From an uncultured Cyclobacteriaceae bacterium (GTDB lineage Bacteria > Bacteroidota > Bacteroidia > Cytophagales > Cyclobacteriaceae), in contig CAJQKV010000037.1 in assembly GCA_905479015.1 (NCBI GenBank), forward strand, positions 1-64,000: 64,000 nucleotides of DNA, given 5' to 3'. Shown piece after piece: positions 44,578 through 54,273 of this stretch; position 1 is the first letter of the stretch; each line of letters opens with the position of its first letter. Below the pieces are notes generated by a model. The model saw only the letters and a list, made by a program, of their open reading frames with translations, did no database searches and was not told where the DNA came from. The position numbers were made by a program, and so were the translations under genes.

Positions 44578-44669
44578 CAGAACTATAATGGTTTTAATTT
44601 GGTCTGGATCCTTAACCTGTGAGACCAAAATAAGACTATCTTTAGGTCAGTAATAGACCCCAATTTTAG

Positions 44670-46847
44670 ATGTATAACAGGCAAGAAATTTATTTTCCAT
44701 TTTGGGTGTTAAAAACCCAAAAGCATATTCAGATTTTCTCAATTATCTTATTGATGGGGTTCTTTGCTCCCGCCTTCGGGCAAGGCACTTTTGAAGACAG
44801 TCCTTTTGTGGATATGATTTTCAAAATAGATACTTCGGTTTATACTTGGCAAAAAAATGCCATCATGATCAATGGAAAAATGCAGTTGCCTTTCTATTAT
44901 GATTCAGAAAATGAGGTAGCCGAGATAGAACTGAAAATGGCTGGCTATGCGGAAGCAGGGGCCATTCAGTTGAAGGTTTCTAATGATTATATTATATTGG
45001 ATTCTTTATTGGCCTTTGATGATTACATCCGTTTTAAAGTTAAATTTAAAGACCTAACAGCATCAAATTTTTTGAAGTTTGTTTTTAAGGATCAAATGGA
45101 CCCTTCGAAAAGTCAGTTTTATGACCTTGGACTCTTCCCGCATACCCAAACCCGTCTTCAAATGATTTCAGCAGGGAGCGAACTTTTTATTGGGGAAGAG
45201 CAAATACTCAATATATCGGTGAGCAATATCGATAATGTGATGCTCAGTAATCAATGGGTTTCTGACGACAAAGCAAATTACTTGATTCGAAAAAAAAACG
45301 ATGAATTGTGGGTACATTTTCTTCCAACAAAAAGGGGCCTGTATACTTGGAGTGTCAGACTCCCGCTTAGAAAACCGGAATTGTTGGAGGAGTCCATGGT
45401 ATTTGAATCTGCCCCTATAATCAAAAGATTTGAGATTAAAAGTGGTCGCATTGCTTTTTTAAATATCAATAAATTAGAAATCACTCCTTCGGAAGATTCC
45501 AAATCTCCTAATATCATTCAAATTGATAATCATGAGAGGTTATCTTTAGAAAAAACCTACCGTTTAGAGGATCAAGAAGCACCGGGAGGAGCCTTAGTTG
45601 CAGAGCTTTTTACCCAATCAAGTATGAGCAATGGGAAAGTGTTGGCCACCCTCAGGACGTATGCCTATCATCAAAAGTCTAAAGGCTATCTTTATTTAAA
45701 AGAAAACGATAAGGCCTTATTTGTAACTAATTTTGACATTACACCGCGTACCAAAATTGAGGCGATTTATATTCAAAGACCAGGGAAAAATTGGGAAAAA
45801 ACCAATCAAGTTCATCCAGGAGAAAACCTCAATATCCGACTTGAGGGACAGGGATTACACAAAGGGAAATTTACTTTCGAAGGGGTTTATCAGCAGCAGT
45901 ATGATTCTTTATTAAAAAATGAAAATGACATTCAATATAGGGTAGAGGTACCCTTAGATATTTTATCGAATACCGTTGATATTTATAATCACAATAATAG
46001 TACGGACTTAAAACTGGACGTAAAAGAATACCAAAGACCGAAAGAGTTGGATTTTTTAATCTTAGATATCGATGGAAATGATTACCCAGTCAGTACACTG
46101 GATAAGCCCATATATTATGATAAAACGATAACAGATTTAGTCATTAAGTTTGATGAAAATAGGATTGATTTTTCGGATCAACTTTTTGGAAAGCAGTTTT
46201 TGGAAATAGATGTTAAGATTAAAAATAAGGCTGGAAATATTATTGAGTTATATGAATTTGAAGATTTAGTGGTTTGTCCGGGTACTTTTTCACCGCGGGG
46301 GGATCGGTATGATAAAAGCGAGTGTACTGCCAATACCATTAATTTGAATAATTTCATTAAGAATAAAACATCCCAATTACCCGAGTGGGCTCAAATAGAA
46401 TTAGATATCAAGCATAAGGACAATGCGTATGAGACCGTTAGATTCAACAGGAAAGTAATGATTGTTCTTAAAAGAGCCAATAGCTATGACATTGATGTCT
46501 CTTTTCCTGCTGGTTTACTGGTGCTTAAATTTGACGACCAATCAGATTTCGCCAACTTTGGGGGAGTCAGTTTGGCCATGATGGCCCAAATGAGTTTTTA
46601 TCAGCCAGGTAAGATCGCTGAATATCGGCCTTATAAAATTGGCGCAGGATTTATTTTCCTCAATGCCTTTAGCTTTGATGAGAATGATTCTCGAGGTAGA
46701 GATGTAGGCTTGGTTATTTTAGGTTCTATTTATCCAATTTCAAGAGAGAAAAAATTAACCTTTCCATTGTATGCAGGCTTTGGTTATTTCTTACAAGAAA
46801 AAATTCCATTTTTCATGCTAGGGCCGGGTATTCAAGTTAGGTTTTAG
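44670..46847 (+). CDS. Exported 725-residue protein of unknown function
   Basis: I do not recognise this protein. The N-terminus has about 20 polar residues and then a hydrophobic stretch ending in a signal-peptidase-like site (FSIILLMGFFAPAFGQ), so it is exported. The next 500 residues are beta-rich and may be stacked immunoglobulin-like sandwiches (SDYII- and LNIRLEGQGLHKGKFTFEG-like strands). The last 100 residues (SLAMMAQMSFYQPGKIAEYR, then YKIGAGFIFLNAFSF) resemble strands of a small outer-membrane barrel, ending GPGIQVRF. It could be an outer-membrane assembly or surface protein. The gene stands alone; the last 11 bases overlap the converging transporter gene. Confidence 0.85.
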   Translation: MYNRQEIYFPFWVLKTQKHIQIFSIILLMGFFAPAFGQGTFEDSPFVDMIFKIDTSVYTWQKNAIMINGKMQLPFYYDSENEVAEIELKMAGYAEAGAIQLKVSNDYIILDSLLAFDDYIRFKVKFKDLTASNFLKFVFKDQMDPSKSQFYDLGLFPHTQTRLQMISAGSELFIGEEQILNISVSNIDNVMLSNQWVSDDKANYLIRKKNDELWVHFLPTKRGLYTWSVRLPLRKPELLEESMVFESAPIIKRFEIKSGRIAFLNINKLEITPSEDSKSPNIIQIDNHERLSLEKTYRLEDQEAPGGALVAELFTQSSMSNGKVLATLRTYAYHQKSKGYLYLKENDKALFVTNFDITPRTKIEAIYIQRPGKNWEKTNQVHPGENLNIRLEGQGLHKGKFTFEGVYQQQYDSLLKNENDIQYRVEVPLDILSNTVDIYNHNNSTDLKLDVKEYQRPKELDFLILDIDGNDYPVSTLDKPIYYDKTITDLVIKFDENRIDFSDQLFGKQFLEIDVKIKNKAGNIIELYEFEDLVVCPGTFSPRGDRYDKSECTANTINLNNFIKNKTSQLPEWAQIELDIKHKDNAYETVRFNRKVMIVLKRANSYDIDVSFPAGLLVLKFDDQSDFANFGGVSLAMMAQMSFYQPGKIAEYRPYKIGAGFIFLNAFSFDENDSRGRDVGLVILGSIYPISREKKLTFPLYAGFGYFLQEKIPFFMLGPGIQVRF

Positions 46848-47736
46848 GATTTCTTTTGAAGTATTTGGCAGCAAAAACTCCCATCATGACAACCAGGCTA
46901 CCAATTATTTGGAGAGAGGATAGTCTTTCTTCTAAAAACAAATAAGCCAGTAAGACGGTAGAAATGGGTCCTATACTGCCAAAAATTGAGAATTGATTGG
47001 CCCCCAGTTCTTTGATGGCGTATGATATCAAAAAAGAGGGAATTACGGTAGAAAAAAGAGCAATGAGTAAGCCATATATATATACTTCTTTAGGAAAAAT
47101 GAGCACGTTAGTACTCATTTTTGATTCGACCATGAATTGGAAAATGATCAAGACCGAAGATACGATCATCACATAAGAAGTAAATCTCCGAGCCCCAAAT
47201 TTAGGAATGAGCCAGCCGCTTCCAAAAATATAAGAAGCATAAGTAACCGCACTCAGAAGTACTAATAAGGATCCTTTCAGTGTTATCGAGGGATCGCTTA
47301 TTTCAATTTCAGGCAAAAAAACAATGCAGATGCCCAAATACGTAATAAGAATGGCGAATAATTGATAGCTACTGATTTTAATTTTAAAAAAAATAAAGGA
47401 GAGCAAAATAACAAAGGTTGGATAGGTAAATAAGATCAGTCGCTCTAAACTTGCTTTGATGTATTCTAATCCTTTAAAATCAAAATAGCTGGCTAAATAA
47501 TAGCCAAGAAAGCCAAAAAGGAGAACCCATAAATAATCATTTTTTGAAGCGGTTATTTTTTCTTGATTCCTATAAAGGGCAAAAAATAGATAAAAAGGGA
47601 GCGAAAAAACCATTCTTAAGAGCAAAAGACTGATGGCATCTGCCCCATATTGGTAGGCCAACTTGGCAAATATGGCTTTGGTTGAAAATAAGATAATTCC
47701 TGTCAAACCTAATCCTACAGCGATTTGACGGGTCAT
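46837..47736 (-). CDS. EamA/DMT family transporter
   Basis: A 299-residue inner-membrane protein with ten predicted helices forming two EamA repeats (about 5-135 and 150-290), the drug/metabolite transporter fold. A characteristic N-terminal segment is GLGLTGIILFSTKAIFAKLA. The C-terminal half ends with GANQFSIFGSIGPISTVLLA and the short basic tail. The substrate cannot be predicted. It lies two bases after lspA, so it is the last gene of the ileS-lspA transcript. Its 3' end overlaps the opposite gene by 11 bases. Confidence 0.9.
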   Translation of the reverse strand: MTRQIAVGLGLTGIILFSTKAIFAKLAYQYGADAISLLLLRMVFSLPFYLFFALYRNQEKITASKNDYLWVLLFGFLGYYLASYFDFKGLEYIKASLERLILFTYPTFVILLSFIFFKIKISSYQLFAILITYLGICIVFLPEIEISDPSITLKGSLLVLLSAVTYASYIFGSGWLIPKFGARRFTSYVMIVSSVLIIFQFMVESKMSTNVLIFPKEVYIYGLLIALFSTVIPSFLISYAIKELGANQFSIFGSIGPISTVLLAYLFLEERLSSLQIIGSLVVMMGVFAAKYFKRNPKT

Positions 47737-47738
47737 CT

Positions 47739-48371
47739 TTATTTTTGATCTAAATCGAAGGGGGGATCTTCTGCGGGCGTTTCTTCTTCAATAAAAAATG
47801 ATTTTTGCCAAATCAATATAATGAAAACACTGATAAAAATAGCGGCATCGGCAATATTGAATACTGGCCACAAAGACATATAATCGCCACCAAGGATCGG
47901 AAGCCAATCAGGCAAACGACCTTCCCAAATATCGATATAGAACATATCAATGACTTGGCCATAAAACCAAGGCGTAGGGGCATCAAAGGGGGCATTATTT
48001 AAAAAATAGCCATAGAAGACAGAATCGATTAAGTTACCTATTGCACCTCCAAGGATAAGACCCATACAAATAAGAAAGCCATGACTCATGGGTTTCTTGT
48101 ACATCATAAATAAATAATAACCGATGGCTACCATGGCGATAAGCCTAAATAAGGTCAAGATGACTTTGGCATGATCAAAAGGAAGCTCCATTCCAAAGGC
48201 CATTCCGGGATTCGTGAGATAATGAAGTTTGAAGAAATTTCCCAAAATCTTTATTTGCCCACTGGAGCCCAAAACCATATATTGATGGACCAGCATTTTC
48301 ACGATTTGATCTAAGATGATGACGGCAAAACTCACGCCATAATACTTAAATACTCCGGAATTATTTTTCAT
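47739..48371 (-). CDS. lspA: Lipoprotein signal peptidase (signal peptidase II)
   Basis: A 210-residue inner-membrane aspartyl protease that cleaves prolipoprotein signal peptides. The two catalytic aspartates are Asp116 in GGAIGNLIDS and Asp175 in FNIADAAIF. It is longer than E. coli LspA because of a periplasmic insert (about 120-165: NNAPFDAPTPWFYGQVID and DWLPILGGDYMSLWPV), typical of Bacteroidota, and a polar C-terminal tail. The many lipoproteins coded in this window (DUF4249, DUF1080, cyclophilin, M23, DUF547 and others) are its clients. The start overlaps the ileS stop by 11 bases. Confidence 0.97.
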   Translation of the reverse strand: MKNNSGVFKYYGVSFAVIILDQIVKMLVHQYMVLGSSGQIKILGNFFKLHYLTNPGMAFGMELPFDHAKVILTLFRLIAMVAIGYYLFMMYKKPMSHGFLICMGLILGGAIGNLIDSVFYGYFLNNAPFDAPTPWFYGQVIDMFYIDIWEGRLPDWLPILGGDYMSLWPVFNIADAAIFISVFIILIWQKSFFIEEETPAEDPPFDLDQK

Positions 48372-51300
48372 AGGATATCACATTCAATTGGATAATGATT
48401 TCAGCACCATCGATATCTAATGAAATCCCATTTGGGAGGTCTGCATTAAATAGAATAGTTTTTGCCTGCGTCTCGTGCTGAATCGATTGTTGATGTACTT
48501 CCATGGCCTCTTGTATGAGCTTGTCATGGGTAGTGTAGAGGATGTCAATCTTATCTTGAACTTCTAGATTTTGATCTTTTCGGAGGTTTTGAATTCTATT
48601 AACAATATCTCTTGAGAGGCCTTCTTTTTTTAGTACGTCGGTTAAATTAATATCTAGCGCAACCGTTAAGCCATCTTCAGAGGCGACCAACCACCCTGGA
48701 ATATCCTGAGAGCTGATTTCAACATCAGTCAATTGCAATTCAATCATTTCACCTTCAATTTCAACATTAAAGAATCCATCACTTTCAAATTGAGCAATAT
48801 CTGTTTGAGTTAAACTATTTATTTTAGGAGTGATAACTTTCAATTGAGCACCAAACTTAACGCCTAAGGTTCTGAAATTAGGTTTGATTTTTTTAATTAA
48901 AATTCCGGCATCATCGTCCAAATAATCAATGGTTTTCACATTGGTTTCATTGATGATGAGCTCTTCGACTTTTTTCAATCTATTTTTTTCAGCCTCATTC
49001 AAGACGGGGATCAAAATTTTACTGAGGGGTTGTCTGACTTTGATTTTTTGTTTTTTTCTTAATGAATGGACCAGAGAGGAAGCGAGCTGTGCCAACCTCA
49101 TACGAGCTTCTAATTCGGTGTCAATGGCTTCTTCATTGACGACTGGAAAATAGGACAAGTGGACCGAATCATCTGGAAATAATTTTGTAACGGAATTGAG
49201 GTCTAAAAATAGTTTTTCAGCATAGAAGGGCGCAACGGGTGCCATGAGTTGCGCGATCGTATGAAGGCAAGTGTAAAGGGTTTGATAGGCCACTTCTTTG
49301 TTCTGGTTGTAATCACCGATCCAAAACCTTTTTCTATTCAAGCGAACATACCAATTGCTCAGATCATTGACAGCAAATGATTGAATGGCTCGTGCGGCTT
49401 TCGTAGGTTCATAATCATCATAATATTGATCTACTTCTCGGATAATGGAATTGAGTCGACTGATGATCCATAAATCACTCTCTGTCTTTTCAGTGGCAGC
49501 AATGAACTTATTTTTGAAATTGAACGCATCTAAGTTGGCATAAAGGGCAAAAAAGGAATAGGTATTGGATAGGGTTCCAAAAAACTTTCTTTGTACATCT
49601 AAGATGCCATTGGCATCAAATTTTAAGTTATCCCAGGGATTCGCATTGCTGATCATGTACCATCGGGTGGCATCTGGACCATACTGTTCAATCACGTCAA
49701 AAGGATTGACGGCATTACCCAATCGCTTGGACATTTTATTGCCATTTTTATCTAAAACCAGTCCGTTGGCAATGACATTTTTGAAGGCCACCGTATCGAA
49801 GAGTAAAGAAGAAATAGCATGCAGCGTAAAAAACCAACCTCGGGTTTGATCTACGCCTTCGGCGATGAAATCTGCCGGGTAATTGGATTTAAAAAGGTCT
49901 TGATTTTCGAAAGGATAATGCCATTGTGCATAGGGCATGGCCCCTGAATCAAACCATACGTCAATTAAATCAGGTTCACGGTGCATGGGCTGACCTGTTG
50001 GACTTACTAAAATTACATCGTCAACAAATGGGCGATGCAAGTCAAAGTTTTCCGGCAAGCTTTCTGACATAAGACCTGCGGCAACGGCTTGATCAACCTC
50101 AGTACGCAGTTCAGCGATGCTGCCGATACATTTTTTTTCACTCTTATCAACCGTGACCCAGATAGGAAGGGGCGTTCCCCAGTATCTTGACCTACTTAAA
50201 TTCCAATCGACGAGGTTTTCCAACCAATTCCCAAACCTACCCGCACCTGTAGATTTTGGTTTCCAGTTGATGGTATCATTTAAAGCGACCAAGCGATCCT
50301 TCAATGCGGTGGTTTTGATAAACCATGAATCTAGAGGATAATATAATATAGGTTTGTCGGTTCGCCAGCAATGTGGATAGGAGTGCTCGTATTTCTCTAC
50401 TTTGAAAGCCAAATTTTCTTCCTTGAGTTTAATCGCGATGAGGACGTCAGTCGACTTGAAGTTAGGATCCTGGCGTACCGCGTCCGGATAATATTCTTCT
50501 CGCACATATTTTCCTGCAAAATCTGTGACTTCTGCTACGAAACATCCTTTGCGATCTACTAAAGGGACTTCGAGTCCTTGATCATCAAGGACCATGACTG
50601 CAGGCACATTGTTTTGTTGACTGATTCGAAAATCATCAGCACCAAAAACTGAAGCGGTATGAACCACGCCAGTACCGTCTTCTGTTGATACAAAGTCCCC
50701 AGAGATGACTCTGAATCCATTTTCATTTAACTTATCATTGGTCACATAAGGCATCAATTGTTCGTAACGAATCTCTAAAAGATCCTTTCCTGTAAAGGAG
50801 TTGAGTAGTTTCCAAGGGATGAGTTTATCCCCTGCTTGGTAATCACTCAATGCTATTTGATTTGTCTTTTCTGTAAAAAACTTATTGATTAATTCTTTGG
50901 CTAAAATGACTGATACGGGTTGATAAGTATAGGGGTTAAAGGTGGAAATTTTCACATAATGAATTTTATCACCCACAGCTAAGGCACAGTTTGAGGGCAA
51001 TGTCCAAGGTGTGGTCGTCCAAGCCAAAATTCTAACATCCTCTTCTTCTTGATCAAATAAGAAGGCCGACTGCTGAGTGGGTTTTACCTTAAATTGGGCC
51101 ACCACCGAAGTATCTTTGATGTTTTGATAGGTACCCGGTTGATTCAGTTCATGTGAACTTAAACCGGTACCTGCCGCGGGAGAAAAGGGTTGGACCGTGT
51201 AGCCCTTGTATAGCAAATCCTTTTCGTAAAGTCTTTTCAACAAATGCCAAACACTTTCCATATAGTGGGCATCAAAGGTCATGTAAGGATTTTCTAAATC

Positions 51301-51729
51301 GACCCAATAGCCGATTTGACGGGTCAATTCATCCCATTCACTTTTGAACTTCATGACAGCCTCCTTACATTTCTTATTATAATCGGCTACGCTAATTTTT
51401 TTACCAATGTCGTCTTTTGTAATCCCAAGTTCCTTTTCAACTTGTAGTTCAACAGGAAGACCGTGGGTATCCCATCCACCTTTTCTTTTGACCTGAAATC
51501 CTTTTTGAGTTTTATACCTACAAAAAATATCCTTAACAGCTCTGGCCATGACGTGATGGATACCAGGAGTGCCGTTGGCCGAGGGAGGTCCTTCAAAAAA
51601 AGTAAAAGAGGGGGCTCCTACTCGTTCTGTAATGGTTTTGGAAAAGATATTGTTTTTTTCCCAAAAAGCACGAATTTCTTTACCTACTTCAGGGTAATTT
51701 GTTTGTTTATATTCGGGAAACTTGACCAT
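48361..51729 (-). CDS. ileS: Isoleucyl-tRNA synthetase
   Basis: A 1122-residue class I synthetase; the first ATG is at 51729, one codon after a TTG. The HIGH-type signature is the variant GIHHV in PPSANGTPGIHHVMARAV near 50-65. The KMSKR loop is intact in NKMSKRLGNAV. The editing (CP1) domain lies between (about 190-400), with the conserved GTGVVHTASVFG. The long C-terminal part lacks an obvious zinc knuckle, as usual for this long IleRS type in Bacteroidota. It is directly followed by lspA (11-base overlap). The RND exporter gene lies 39 bases upstream on the same strand. Confidence 0.97.
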   Translation of the reverse strand: MVKFPEYKQTNYPEVGKEIRAFWEKNNIFSKTITERVGAPSFTFFEGPPSANGTPGIHHVMARAVKDIFCRYKTQKGFQVKRKGGWDTHGLPVELQVEKELGITKDDIGKKISVADYNKKCKEAVMKFKSEWDELTRQIGYWVDLENPYMTFDAHYMESVWHLLKRLYEKDLLYKGYTVQPFSPAAGTGLSSHELNQPGTYQNIKDTSVVAQFKVKPTQQSAFLFDQEEEDVRILAWTTTPWTLPSNCALAVGDKIHYVKISTFNPYTYQPVSVILAKELINKFFTEKTNQIALSDYQAGDKLIPWKLLNSFTGKDLLEIRYEQLMPYVTNDKLNENGFRVISGDFVSTEDGTGVVHTASVFGADDFRISQQNNVPAVMVLDDQGLEVPLVDRKGCFVAEVTDFAGKYVREEYYPDAVRQDPNFKSTDVLIAIKLKEENLAFKVEKYEHSYPHCWRTDKPILYYPLDSWFIKTTALKDRLVALNDTINWKPKSTGAGRFGNWLENLVDWNLSRSRYWGTPLPIWVTVDKSEKKCIGSIAELRTEVDQAVAAGLMSESLPENFDLHRPFVDDVILVSPTGQPMHREPDLIDVWFDSGAMPYAQWHYPFENQDLFKSNYPADFIAEGVDQTRGWFFTLHAISSLLFDTVAFKNVIANGLVLDKNGNKMSKRLGNAVNPFDVIEQYGPDATRWYMISNANPWDNLKFDANGILDVQRKFFGTLSNTYSFFALYANLDAFNFKNKFIAATEKTESDLWIISRLNSIIREVDQYYDDYEPTKAARAIQSFAVNDLSNWYVRLNRKRFWIGDYNQNKEVAYQTLYTCLHTIAQLMAPVAPFYAEKLFLDLNSVTKLFPDDSVHLSYFPVVNEEAIDTELEARMRLAQLASSLVHSLRKKQKIKVRQPLSKILIPVLNEAEKNRLKKVEELIINETNVKTIDYLDDDAGILIKKIKPNFRTLGVKFGAQLKVITPKINSLTQTDIAQFESDGFFNVEIEGEMIELQLTDVEISSQDIPGWLVASEDGLTVALDINLTDVLKKEGLSRDIVNRIQNLRKDQNLEVQDKIDILYTTHDKLIQEAMEVHQQSIQHETQAKTILFNADLPNGISLDIDGAEIIIQLNVISYEK

Positions 51730-51768
51730 CAAAAAAGCTTATTTTTAATTTAAAATTCATGCCAGGGA

Positions 51769-54135
51769 TTATTTGATATCTTTTTTTCCTTCTTGAAATT
51801 CTGGAAATTGTTCAATAAGAGGATGTTTATTTGTATTCCTTTTACCACTATCAAACTGGAGTAACAACGCGGGTAATACCGTCAGGTTAGTGATCATAGC
51901 AAATAATAAGGTGATCGATGTCAGCTTACCTAAAGCTACAGTCCCCCCAAAACCTGACGCGGAAAAAATCACGAAACCGCAAAAAAGAATGATAGAGGTA
52001 TAAACCATACTTGCGCCCGTTTCTTTAAGACTGTTACTGATGGCTAAAGGCACATTAAATTTATTACTAAAAAGTTCTTGTCGGTATTTTGCTAAAAAGT
52101 GAATACTGTCATCTACCGAGATGCCAAAGGCAATACTAAAAACCAAGGCTGTGCTGGGCTTCAAAGGGATACCAAAATAACCCATGATGGCACCCGTGAT
52201 CAGGAGTGGGATCAGGTTAGGGATCAGTGAGATGATGATCATTTTTGTATTTCTAAACAAGAGTCCCATGATTATGGCAATGACTAAAAAGGCAACCATC
52301 ATCGAACTGATTAAATTATCAATCAAAAATTTATTGCCTTTGATAAAAGTAATGGTTGTACCCGTAACGGCTAGGTTCATTTTGGTGTCTGCGAAAAGGG
52401 ATTCAATCTTGGGCCTTATCACCCCTGAAATCAGAGAGTCCATTTTGTTTGACCCTATATCAGCCACTTTTAAAGAGATTCTCATTTTCTGTTTATTTTC
52501 ATCTACAAAATTTTGGGAAAAGCCTGCTTCATCGGGTTGCAAGGCTAAGTATTTGAGAATGAAACCTAGATCACGCTGATTGGGGAGGCCGTAAAAGTTT
52601 GGGTTTTGATTATAAAAAGCTTGTCTAGCAGCCTTAATAAAGCTGACCAGTGATACGGGTTGAGATATGTAAGGAATCTCATCTAAAAAGGCCTCAAACT
52701 CATCGATTTTTTGTAGATTTTTTAAATTTTGAACCCCTTTTTTAGTTCCTGTGTCCACAATGATTTCTAGTGGCATGATGCCACTGAATTGAGCCTCAAA
52801 AAAATGCAAATCTTGAATCAAAGGACTGTCTTTAGCCAAATCATCAACCATGAAAGACACCGAATTAATCTTGGAGACGCCAATGACTGAAATCCCTATC
52901 GTAGTGATTGTAATCAGAAAGATTAAAATTCGCTTTTGATGAACCATAAAATCTAGGTAGCTCAAGAACCCAGCAATGAATTTGAAATTCAGATGTTTTA
53001 AATTTCTACTAGAAGGGGGTTTTAAGTAGGAATATAGGGCGGGGATAAGAATGATACTAACGACAAAAGTCGCCATAATATTGAGCCCAGCCACAATCCC
53101 GAATTCAGCTAAAATTTTAATATCCGTAACTATCAAAACAAAAAACCCAACCGCAGTAGTGAAATTTGTAATGAGGGTAACGATGCCAATTTTCCTGATG
53201 ATACTGGTCAATGCCCTTATTTGATCTCCATGACGCGCATATTCATGATGATATTTATTAAGCATGTACACACTGTTAGGTATTCCAATTACGACAATAA
53301 TGGAAGGTAAAAGGCCCGTTAGCGCAGTAATTTTGAATCCAAATAAAGAGACACAGCCCAGGGTCCAGACGACCATGGTTAAAATAACGATCAAAGGGAA
53401 AAAAACGGCCTTTAACGAACGAAAAAACATAAAAAGGACAATACCTGTTATGATAATGGAATAAATTAAAAACCGGGTCAGCTCACTTTTGATAGTAACC
53501 ATATTGGAGGAGCGGACGTAAGGTAATCCAGCAAAATGGGTCTGAATGCCCGTGACTTCTTCAAAGTGTTGACCTGCCCTGACCAAATCAAAAATGAGTT
53601 CATTTCTATTTTCTGAATTAATGATCTCTTTGTCTAAGGTAACCAGCAATAGCGTAGCACCCGTTTGTTGGTTGATCAACTGGCCACTGTAAAATTTGAG
53701 GGCTAAAGCCTCTTTGAGTAAACTGTCTAAACTCTTTTGTTGCTCTAAAACGGGTCCGAAAAGGGGAGTAATATTGAATTTCTTTGCTACCCTATCTGCA
53801 TCTAGCCTTTGTAAGGTGGGGATGCCTAAAACGGCAGTGACGCCCTGCAGATCTTTGAGTTCATCTGCAAGCGCACGGAATCGGTTGAAATTTTTGAGCT
53901 CAAAAAGGGTGCTGTCTTGAACGCCAATGGCCATGATATTTCCGTCTTCCCCAAAGAGTGTTTTAAAGGCCTGAAGATTTATCATTTCAGCATCATCCTC
54001 AGGAACCACGCTGGCCAAGTCATAAGAGATTTCTATGAATTGCAAATGGTATCCCATAAAGGCAGTTATTACACCAATCATGATGACTAATGCAAGCCTG
54101 AATTTAAGGATGATTTCAGCTATTAATTTCCACAT
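51769..54135 (-). CDS. RND/MMPL family exporter
   Basis: A 788-residue inner-membrane protein with about 12 helices: one at the start, a large periplasmic domain (about 40-215), five helices with the patched/SSD-like GLLPSIIVVIGIPNSVYML, a second periplasmic domain, and five more helices with VFSIAFGISVDDSIHFLAKY. The Asp pair in SVDDSIHF is the likely proton-relay residue pair of the family. It resembles the MMPL/hopanoid-transporter (HpnN-like) group that moves lipids or hydrophobic compounds. The substrate is unknown. It lies 39 bases upstream of ileS. Confidence 0.9.
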   Translation of the reverse strand: MWKLIAEIILKFRLALVIMIGVITAFMGYHLQFIEISYDLASVVPEDDAEMINLQAFKTLFGEDGNIMAIGVQDSTLFELKNFNRFRALADELKDLQGVTAVLGIPTLQRLDADRVAKKFNITPLFGPVLEQQKSLDSLLKEALALKFYSGQLINQQTGATLLLVTLDKEIINSENRNELIFDLVRAGQHFEEVTGIQTHFAGLPYVRSSNMVTIKSELTRFLIYSIIITGIVLFMFFRSLKAVFFPLIVILTMVVWTLGCVSLFGFKITALTGLLPSIIVVIGIPNSVYMLNKYHHEYARHGDQIRALTSIIRKIGIVTLITNFTTAVGFFVLIVTDIKILAEFGIVAGLNIMATFVVSIILIPALYSYLKPPSSRNLKHLNFKFIAGFLSYLDFMVHQKRILIFLITITTIGISVIGVSKINSVSFMVDDLAKDSPLIQDLHFFEAQFSGIMPLEIIVDTGTKKGVQNLKNLQKIDEFEAFLDEIPYISQPVSLVSFIKAARQAFYNQNPNFYGLPNQRDLGFILKYLALQPDEAGFSQNFVDENKQKMRISLKVADIGSNKMDSLISGVIRPKIESLFADTKMNLAVTGTTITFIKGNKFLIDNLISSMMVAFLVIAIIMGLLFRNTKMIIISLIPNLIPLLITGAIMGYFGIPLKPSTALVFSIAFGISVDDSIHFLAKYRQELFSNKFNVPLAISNSLKETGASMVYTSIILFCGFVIFSASGFGGTVALGKLTSITLLFAMITNLTVLPALLLQFDSGKRNTNKHPLIEQFPEFQEGKKDIK

Positions 54136-54148
54136 ATCAAATAGATCG

Positions 54149-54156
54149 CAAAGGTA
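54149..54156 (-). promoter_or_regulatory. Candidate -7 box for the RND exporter-ileS-lspA transcript
   Basis: The minus strand reads TACCTTTG, matching TAnnTTTG, 14 bases before the exporter start, so the message would be nearly leaderless. No -33 element is clear. The rest of the 138-base gap to dgt has nothing I can name. Confidence 0.3.
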
Positions 54157-54273
54157 ATTATTTTATTGAGTATGACGCAGTTCCATCATGACTGCTTTTA
54201 TTGATTAATTCATATCGAGAAAATTACTGAATGTAAAGTTTTATTGAGGCCCTCAAAAATGGGAGCTAAAAAT

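Noticed and set aside
52184-52579. 131-residue plus-strand frame inside the RND exporter
   Set aside because: Hydrophobic look comes from the antisense of membrane helices.
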